From NCBI GenBank assembly GCA_963601575.1, contig CAVCFO010000032.1:1-16816 (forward strand): 16,816 bases of DNA. The letters are read 5' to 3'. This DNA is from CAG-238 sp963601575 (GTDB taxonomy: Bacteria; Bacillota; Clostridia; Peptostreptococcales; Anaerovoracaceae). Below are positions 13,701 through 16,816 of this stretch, piece after piece (positions within the stretch are counted from its first letter, which is position 1; each line of letters begins with the position of its first letter). The position numbers and the translations under genes are program-made. Below the pieces are notes generated by a model. It was not told the DNA's origin. It worked only from the letters and a program-made list of their open reading frames with translations, and did not search any database.

Positions 13701-15965
13701 CCAACTACTGCGAGCGGCAGCGACGGTAAAATCACCGGAACTACCAGTGCTATGCAGTACAAAAAATCTACTGATAGCAGCTGGACAGACTGCTCCGGCG
13801 ATGTGACTGGCCTAGGCGCAGGCACTTACTATGTTAGATATAAGGAAGATATCAACCATTCTGCAAGCGAAACAAACTATAAGTCAGTGACGCTAATCGA
13901 CCCCGGCACGACCCTTTATGGCGTGACGGTCACGAATGGCACTGCTTCTCCTGCCGGAAATCAGGCCGCAGGCACAGAGGTAACAATTACTGCAACCGCT
14001 AAAACCGGCTATAACTTCAAGGAGTGGAGCGGACTTGACGAGAGCGTTTATAAGGCGGGTAGCACAAAGACCAGCAATCCTGCTACGTTTATCATGCCAG
14101 CTTCTGCTGTTAATGTAACGGCAACCTATGAAGCCGCCACCCTCACCGGAACGGCAAGCATTACCGGAACGGCTAAGTTTGGCGAGGAGCTGACCGCTTC
14201 TCTGACCGGCACCAACAACACCGGCACCCTGACCTACAAGTGGTGTCGCAGCGGTGAAACTGCCGAGATTGAAACCAACAACACCGGCAAGTACACGCTG
14301 ACTGCGGATGACATCGGCAAGACCATCACCGTAGAGGTAAGCAGCAGCGTGCAGACAGGCGAGATCACCGGTTCGCTGGCAGGAACCATCGAAAAGGCTG
14401 ACGGCCCTGCGGCTCCCGCCGCGTTCACCCTCGGCTTTGCGCTGAACGCCGATGGCACGACATATACGGCAACCATTCCAGTTGTCACGGGCGGCGAGTA
14501 CAGTTTCGATGGTACGACCTATTCCGATACTAACACAAAGGCAAACTGCGCCGCAAATACCGAATGCACCGGTTATGTGAGGATCAAGGAAACTGCCACC
14601 CACAAGGCAAGTGTAGCGACCAGTAGCACAGCGACAGCTCCGAAGCTGACCGTTGCCACTCCGACCTTTGGTCCAAACGGCGCGAGCAGCTTCACCGGTA
14701 CGCAGAGTGTAACCATCTCCTGCACGACAACCGGCGCAAAGATTTATTACACCACGGACGGCACTACGCCAACAGCCTCCAGCACCGAGTACACGGAACC
14801 TCTCAGCCTGACAGCCACCACAACGGTCAAGGCCATCGCACTCAAGGCTGATATGGAGGGCAGCGCGGTAGCTACAGCAACCTTTACGAGGTACAGCGGC
14901 GGCAGCAGCTCCGGCGGCTCCTCTGGCGGCAGCTCAGGCGGCAGCAGCTCGGGCGGTAGCTCGAGCGGCACGACTACCACCGCAGGCGACACCACGACAA
15001 CTGCCATAAAGTCGACTGAAACCACCGCATCTGACGGAACGAAGACTTCCACCGCGACGGTTGATTCAAAGGCAGCAGACAAGATTGTTGAAAGTGCAAT
15101 TTCCGGCAAGTCGAAAGAAGTGGTTGTTGACGCATCGAGCGCAAAGACGGTCACAGAAACCGCAGCAGGAACAAAGACCGAGGTTAAGCTTTCTGCGAAA
15201 ACAGTTTCCGACATAGCAAGCAAAACCGAGGCAGCATTCACTATCAAGTCAGATGCAGCAGAGGTAAAACTTGACAAAGAAGCGGTGGATGCAGTAGCGG
15301 AAGCTGCAGGAACCACAGGCGAAGTCAAGCTTGAGGTTACAACGGTCGCTCAGAATGAGAATAAGGTAGAAATAGACCTGAAACTGGTAACCACTGGCGG
15401 AAATGTCTCCGAATTTAAGGGAGGAAAGGTCAGCGTAACCATCAAGCTTAGCGCAAAGCTTGCGGCTAAGGACGTTAAGTGTCTTTACATCGACGATTCC
15501 AAGGTTTACCACAAGGCAAGCGGCCAGAAGAACGCTGGCGGAACATTCACATTCACAACCGGCCACTTCTCAAGCTATGCTGTGATGACAGCAGAAGACG
15601 CTGATAAGCTGATCAGAGAGCAGGCTGAAAAGGCAGCTGAGCTTGCAAAAGCTCTTTCCCTCAAGGCAAGCTCCAAGAAAACTTCAAAGGGCGCCATCAA
15701 GGTAACCCTAACGGTTGATAGCAACGAGATCAAAGCTATCGAAGCTCTTGGATATACTGTAAAATATAAATTCTACAGAAGCACCAAGAAGGCATCAGGC
15801 TATGCGGCAAAATACGAGAAAACCGGAAAAACCTATACCAACACATCAGGCAAGAAGGGTACAAGATACTACTACAAGGCCCGCGTGATGGTATATGACG
15901 CAGACGGCGCGCTCATCGCAAAGACGGCACTTAATCAGTGTAAATACGCCTGCAGGGTTAAATAA
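10752..15965 (+). CDS. Very large secreted modular surface protein (Ig-like/MBG/chitobiase-type modules)
   Basis: GTG 10752, preceded by AAAGGAGG, gives 1,737 residues and a classic signal peptide (MKKQILSILLS... cut after VALA, residue 25). The open frame from TTG 10692 reads through this binding site and is rejected. Residues 26-425 are beta-rich repeats (LTIDGTGSLTVES type) like carbohydrate-binding or pectin-lyase-like folds. Ig-like modules follow to about 650, then a Big_3-like module (650-735), a YDG-like module (735-820) and two MBG-like modules (820-975). After these come an InlB/'bacterial repeat' module (1055-1130, NFKEWSG), more Ig-like domains and a chitobiase C-terminal-type domain (1296-1378, KIYYTTDGTTPT). 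A Gly/Ser linker (1380-1408) leads to a Lys-rich C-terminal region with a terminal module at about 1680-1737. No LPXTG, SLH or GW anchor is visible. The likely role is adhesion or glycan binding at the surface. Confidence 0.9.
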   Translation: MKKQILSILLSLVLVFGMFPTVALATGDYPESVTIRNSSGESIVLSDGQYLATNAAANETGSWSSGKDYVARYDAGTGTLYLNGYIGEFKNNNSGSTVGISAGEGDAFTINLSGENSITVSSVSDNPNEVYGIDAGALTIDGTGSLTVESTGHHTTYGIFAAKGMTVSAKVDVSATVATTGQYAYGLYASAGDITLSGADKTVTAQTNDESRWAHGIYANEGAVSVGGKLTVDLDSQGVAIYAKNDSTTGAPAITLSGGDVTITGEKARYGLYDVSSEKSSGTAGIAIKNDSNFDMNMAAQNGIGIYSRYNNLTIEGSTVNITGKTYVVKLEAANSALSIKDSDVTLTMDGNEGAVYTGSSGGSTTIDLSTKGTVTVKASTNVNCPIDGTLTLSEGTRCEKGSYRSDWTNYEAAMHDDGYNVVQFVSTSTTPSATVADVTITGTVGTELNPSVNVTITLANDTFKAFSEKEEVTSWFTNLPNGLNAFIHETVASSAETATITIMNTPTAASSDVMTITIPAGCLTSGNALAVTSNPNAKFEIGKATLASPVTITGVTTPVKGVSANTSVTAPANTTAKLKWYRDSSEFSGTYLGSTAYKGEITITPASGYQFDDSVTFTVVGASDWAAEKQSDGSYKLTKEFTTESADLTEIEITTQPTNKAYKHGDEFNTAGMVVKATYDYASTNNAFTGYSVEYAASGQNYLKKGDTEVTIKSGDKSVKVTGLTVSQKELTITGLTATDRVYEKDNTNVALTGGTLTGVVGSENVSVIMPTSGTVTSADAGTNKDVTVAKPTLSGTDSGNYTLADITGVKVTISPKSLTDSMITLDSTQNTYSGTAQSAKFTVKDGSNALTADTDYTITSGGTATNVESTALTITGKGNYTGTASSTWSLIAKDISSVTVSVSGTYTYTGSAITPTYTVTDGTTPLTASDYDAAYSDTTGAGSAAKITLAGKGNYQGTKEQTFTIGKAEWGAPTESLTKADPTTASGSDGKITGTTSAMQYKKSTDSSWTDCSGDVTGLGAGTYYVRYKEDINHSASETNYKSVTLIDPGTTLYGVTVTNGTASPAGNQAAGTEVTITATAKTGYNFKEWSGLDESVYKAGSTKTSNPATFIMPASAVNVTATYEAATLTGTASITGTAKFGEELTASLTGTNNTGTLTYKWCRSGETAEIETNNTGKYTLTADDIGKTITVEVSSSVQTGEITGSLAGTIEKADGPAAPAAFTLGFALNADGTTYTATIPVVTGGEYSFDGTTYSDTNTKANCAANTECTGYVRIKETATHKASVATSSTATAPKLTVATPTFGPNGASSFTGTQSVTISCTTTGAKIYYTTDGTTPTASSTEYTEPLSLTATTTVKAIALKADMEGSAVATATFTRYSGGSSSGGSSGGSSGGSSSGGSSSGTTTTAGDTTTTAIKSTETTASDGTKTSTATVDSKAADKIVESAISGKSKEVVVDASSAKTVTETAAGTKTEVKLSAKTVSDIASKTEAAFTIKSDAAEVKLDKEAVDAVAEAAGTTGEVKLEVTTVAQNENKVEIDLKLVTTGGNVSEFKGGKVSVTIKLSAKLAAKDVKCLYIDDSKVYHKASGQKNAGGTFTFTTGHFSSYAVMTAEDADKLIREQAEKAAELAKALSLKASSKKTSKGAIKVTLTVDSNEIKAIEALGYTVKYKFYRSTKKASGYAAKYEKTGKTYTNTSGKKGTRYYYKARVMVYDADGALIAKTALNQCKYACRVK
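14894..14970 (+). repeat. Gly/Ser-coding linker repeat
   Basis: GGC/AGC-type codons encode about 25 Gly and Ser residues in SSGG units. They separate the chitobiase-type domain from the C-terminal region of the surface protein. The segment is low-complexity and probably length-variable. Confidence 0.85.
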
Positions 15966-15994
15966 AAAAATAGTGTACGCTAAAGGCGGAGAGA

Positions 15995-16076
15995 CAAAAT
16001 TGCGGCAGCGCGATTTCGCTTCGCTAAAAAAAACATATGAAGAGCCGAAAGCAAAATTGCGGCAGCACGATTCCGC
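15995..16076 (+). repeat. 25-bp direct repeat pair, family A
   Basis: Two copies at 15995-16019 and 16052-16076 share 23 of 25 bases (both begin CAAAATTGCGGCAGC) with a 57-base period. They lie in noncoding DNA just after the surface-protein gene. Confidence 0.85.
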
Positions 16077-16077
16077 A

Positions 16078-16102
16078 GGTGCAAACAAGAAATGTTTGCA
16101 CC
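16078..16102. other. Perfect 10-bp hairpin in the repeat region
   Basis: GGTGCAAACA (16078-16087) and TGTTTGCACC (16093-16102) pair perfectly around the loop AGAAA. No T-run follows on the plus strand, so this is not a standard terminator for the upstream gene. It leads straight into the first family B repeat. Confidence 0.8.
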
Positions 16103-16245
16103 GAGGACTAAGTGCAGAGCAATTTATGTCTGCCGGCTCCTATTTAATTGAAGTGTAATTTGCGAGCCACCGCCGGCGAGTGCGTCTCGCACGCAAACTG
16201 GCATTTGCCTTCGCCCCGAGGACGCGCGCCAGAGCAATTTATGTC
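16101..16245 (+). repeat. 30-bp bipartite direct repeat pair, family B
   Basis: CCGAGGAC, six variable bases, then CAGAGCAATTTATGTC occurs at 16101-16130 and again at 16216-16245, a 115-base period. The fixed parts are identical and the gap length is conserved. Each copy has inverted repeats upstream: the perfect hairpin at 16078-16102 before the first, and TTTGCG/CGCAAA with GTGCG/CGCAC (16159-16197) before the second. Confidence 0.85.
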
Positions 16246-16323
16246 CTCGAAGCCTTCATGTGAACGATTTTACGGTTCCATCCAACATTTCCAATATTTG
16301 TGTACGATTTTGGAAATAAATTG

Positions 16324-16352
16324 TTGACATAGACGGCGAAAGAGAGTAAAAT
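16324..16352 (+). promoter_or_regulatory. Strong promoter of the putative antitoxin RNA
   Basis: TTGACA (16324-16329), a 17-base spacer and TAAAAT (16347-16352) form the best consensus promoter in the window. Transcription should begin at about 16358-16361. No plausible open reading frame follows before the terminator. Confidence 0.8.
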
Positions 16353-16358
16353 AAGTGC

Positions 16359-16428
16359 AAGAAGCGATATGAAAAATTTCATGTGGTCACAAATTGAAAA
16401 CCCCGAAGCTGGAGACTTCGGGGTTTTC
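16359..16428 (+). ncRNA. Putative antitoxin sRNA (RNA II-like), about 70 nt
   Basis: The transcript predicted from the TTGACA/TAAAAT promoter ends at the 13-bp hairpin at 16396-16428. Its 5' part repeats plus-strand sequence lying over the start of the minus-strand peptide gene. CAAGAA at 16358-16363 corresponds to 16521-16526. GATATGAAAAAT at 16366-16377 is identical to 16528-16539. CATGTGGTCAC at 16380-16390 matches 16545-16556 apart from one extra T. The RNA would therefore pair in trans with the peptide mRNA across its SD, start codon and codons 3-7. The shared terminator provides a second complementary hairpin for initial contact. Length, promoter strength, direct repeats and shared terminator all match RNA II of the pAD1 par locus. 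Transcription itself is inferred. Confidence 0.75.
16396..16428. terminator. Bidirectional terminator shared by sRNA and toxin mRNA
   Basis: GAAAACCCCGAAG (16396-16408) and CTTCGGGGTTTTC (16416-16428) form a perfect 13-bp stem with a 7-base loop. A4 and T4 on either side let it act in both directions; beyond it the minus strand continues with a U-rich CAATTTG. Confidence 0.92.
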
Positions 16429-16445
16429 GCTATGTAAGGCATAGC
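16429..16445 (-). other. Hairpin in the 3' untranslated region of the toxin mRNA
   Basis: GCTATG/CATAGC is a perfect 6-bp inverted repeat around a 5-base loop. It sits between the peptide stop codon and the terminator hairpin. It could stabilise the mRNA 3' end. Confidence 0.5.
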
Positions 16446-16448
16446 AGG

Positions 16449-16547
16449 TCATTTGCCGTTTTTTCTTCCGTCTAACCATTTGCAGAAATAGTAGGCTATT
16501 ATTTCTGCCATGACGGAGCTCAAGAATGATATGAAAAATATATCCAT
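16449..16547 (-). CDS. 32-residue hydrophobic peptide, putative Fst/par-like type I toxin
   Basis: On the minus strand ATG 16547-16545 opens a 32-codon frame ending TGA at 16449. The peptide begins MDIFFISFLSSVMAEIIAYY, a single membrane-spanning stretch of about 20 residues, and ends FCKWLDGRKNGK, a short charged, mostly basic tail. AAAGGAGGTGA (16563-16553), almost a perfect anti-16S complement, lies eight bases before the start. The size, one helix plus polar tail and an Asp next to a Leu after the helix resemble Fst of pAD1 and related membrane-damaging type I toxins, although the Fst Pro is absent. Its mRNA, about 195 nt, would run from near 16591 to the shared terminator. The convergent sRNA is antisense to its SD and start. 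An ordinary small membrane protein is the alternative. Confidence 0.8.
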   Translation of the reverse strand: MDIFFISFLSSVMAEIIAYYFCKWLDGRKNGK

Positions 16548-16552
16548 GTTGG

Positions 16553-16563
16553 TCACCTCCTTT
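16553..16563 (-). promoter_or_regulatory. Near-consensus Shine-Dalgarno of the 32-residue peptide, target of the sRNA
   Basis: AAAGGAGGTGA precedes the ATG by eight bases. Part of it (GTGACC) is complementary to DRb of the sRNA. Within the leader, GTTG-C-CACT near 16594-16586 can also pair with GGTG-AC-CAAC across the SD, so the leader itself may sequester this site, as the fst leader does. Confidence 0.7.
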
Positions 16564-16597
16564 CCGATGCCGGATTGGAATGAGTGGCAACACCTAT

Positions 16598-16626
16598 ATT
16601 ATACTATATATTCCATTATTTTTCAA
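16598..16626 (-). promoter_or_regulatory. Promoter of the putative toxin mRNA
   Basis: On the minus strand TTGAAA (16626-16621), a 17-base spacer and TATAAT (16603-16598) form a strong sigma-A promoter. Transcription would start near 16591, giving a leader of about 44 bases. Confidence 0.82.
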
Positions 16627-16816
16627 TAACAACATTTAATTTATGTTAGAAAATTCCTAATTTCTGAATTGCACATAGCGTAAGCTTTTAGCAGTATCGA
16701 AAACTAAAGAAAAATTGGACTTTTTTCGCTAGTCCGTTAAAAAATCCAAAAGAAATGGGCGATTTTGTTGTATTTTTTTCGTGAAAACCGATATTTGTCC
16801 AATAATTAACTGAAAA
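16627..16816. other. AT-rich intergenic end of window
   Basis: No gene is seen. The one structure of note is an inverted repeat with one bulge: TTGGA-C-TTTTTT (16715-16726) against AAAAAA-TCCAA (16739-16749). Its purpose is unclear; a further GTCCAA lies near 16798. Confidence 0.4.

Larger units (their letters stand above)
15966..16323. other. Noncoding repeat-rich region between surface-protein gene and the two-RNA locus
   Basis: No convincing gene is present. The region holds repeat families A and B and their hairpins. A frame is open to 16158 but overlaps the end of the surface-protein gene and has no ribosome binding site. No clear terminator for the surface-protein gene is seen. It may be a dispersed intergenic element or a decayed gene remnant. 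Confidence 0.5.
16366..16556 (+). repeat. Direct repeats DRa and DRb linking the sRNA to the peptide start region
   Basis: DRa is GATATGAAAAAT at 16366-16377 and 16528-16539 (12 of 12). DRb is CATGTGGTCAC at 16380-16390 and CATGTTGGTCAC at 16545-16556 (one inserted T). The spacing between DRa and DRb is 2 bases in the sRNA and 5 in the peptide gene, so pairing would be two helices separated by a bulge, as in par. Confidence 0.85.

Noticed and set aside
16078..16102. Terminator for the surface-protein gene
   Set aside because: The hairpin is strong but is followed by ACCGAGG-type sequence rather than a T-run.
15895..16158. Plus-strand open frame across the end of the surface-protein gene and the repeats
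   Set aside because: It overlaps the known gene in another frame, has no ribosome binding site, and its apparent internal protein repeats simply reflect the DNA direct repeats.
15995..16245. CRISPR-like array
   Set aside because: There are only two copies of each of two different repeats, with unequal spacing, intervening hairpins and no cas genes.
16387..16593. 68-codon minus-strand frame overlapping the toxin gene
   Set aside because: It starts close to the predicted transcription start without a ribosome binding site and runs through the terminator hairpin. The SD is correctly spaced only for the 32-codon frame.

Overview
The window looks like chromosomal DNA of an anaerobic Gram-positive Clostridia-class bacterium. 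The evidence is strong GGAGG-type ribosome binding sites, GTG starts, sigma-A-like promoters, a phosphoketolase, a ferredoxin-like aldo/keto reductase, a 7TM histidine-kinase-like protein, an Rpn-family gene, and a large surface protein built from bacterial Ig-like, MBG/YDG and chitobiase-type modules. Its C-terminal module (ending ...QCKYACRVK) resembles those I associate with Anaerovoracaceae/Family XIII relatives. That placement comes from memory and is tentative.

Layout. 1-131 (minus): 5' end of an Rpn-family nuclease/transposase-like gene, divergent from everything that follows. 132-479: intergenic, with an extended -10 promoter overlapping a GTATAC dyad and a terminator-like fold. 480-2755: two CobW-type GTPase genes, one with a very long His/Asp/Cys array and one fused to a TIGR03943-like domain, probably a metal-homeostasis pair. 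2860-5208: phosphoketolase. 5301-6395: aldo/keto reductase with two 4Fe-4S motifs. 6504-10072: a translationally coupled signalling operon of a 7TM kinase-like sensor broken by a G8 tract, a histidine kinase and a LuxR-type response regulator, closed by a terminator at 10098-10130. 10269-10652: a degenerate receiver-domain protein behind its own promoter, which carries two dyads. 10752-15965: a 1,737-residue secreted modular protein. 15966-16323: noncoding DNA with two families of direct repeats and strong hairpins. 16324-16626: a compact convergent two-RNA locus.

The most exciting element is that last locus. On the minus strand a 32-residue hydrophobic peptide has a near-perfect Shine-Dalgarno and a TTGAAA-17-TATAAT promoter. 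On the plus strand a TTGACA-17-TAAAAT promoter should make an RNA of about 70 nt that stops at the same bidirectional terminator. The 5' part of that RNA repeats the plus-strand sequence over the peptide's SD, start codon and first codons, so it is antisense to them. This is the architecture of the Fst/par type I toxin-antitoxin system of plasmid pAD1, found here in a clostridial-type chromosome with a peptide that I do not recognise as a named family.

Other points of note are a possible phase-variable poly-G frameshift in the sensor gene, the metal-binding repeat array, and short tandem duplications in every gene-to-gene spacer from 1755 to 6503. No terminator is visible between 480 and 10072, so long read-through transcripts are possible. 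The kinase and response regulator may control the degenerate-receiver and surface-protein genes immediately downstream; that link is inferred from position only.
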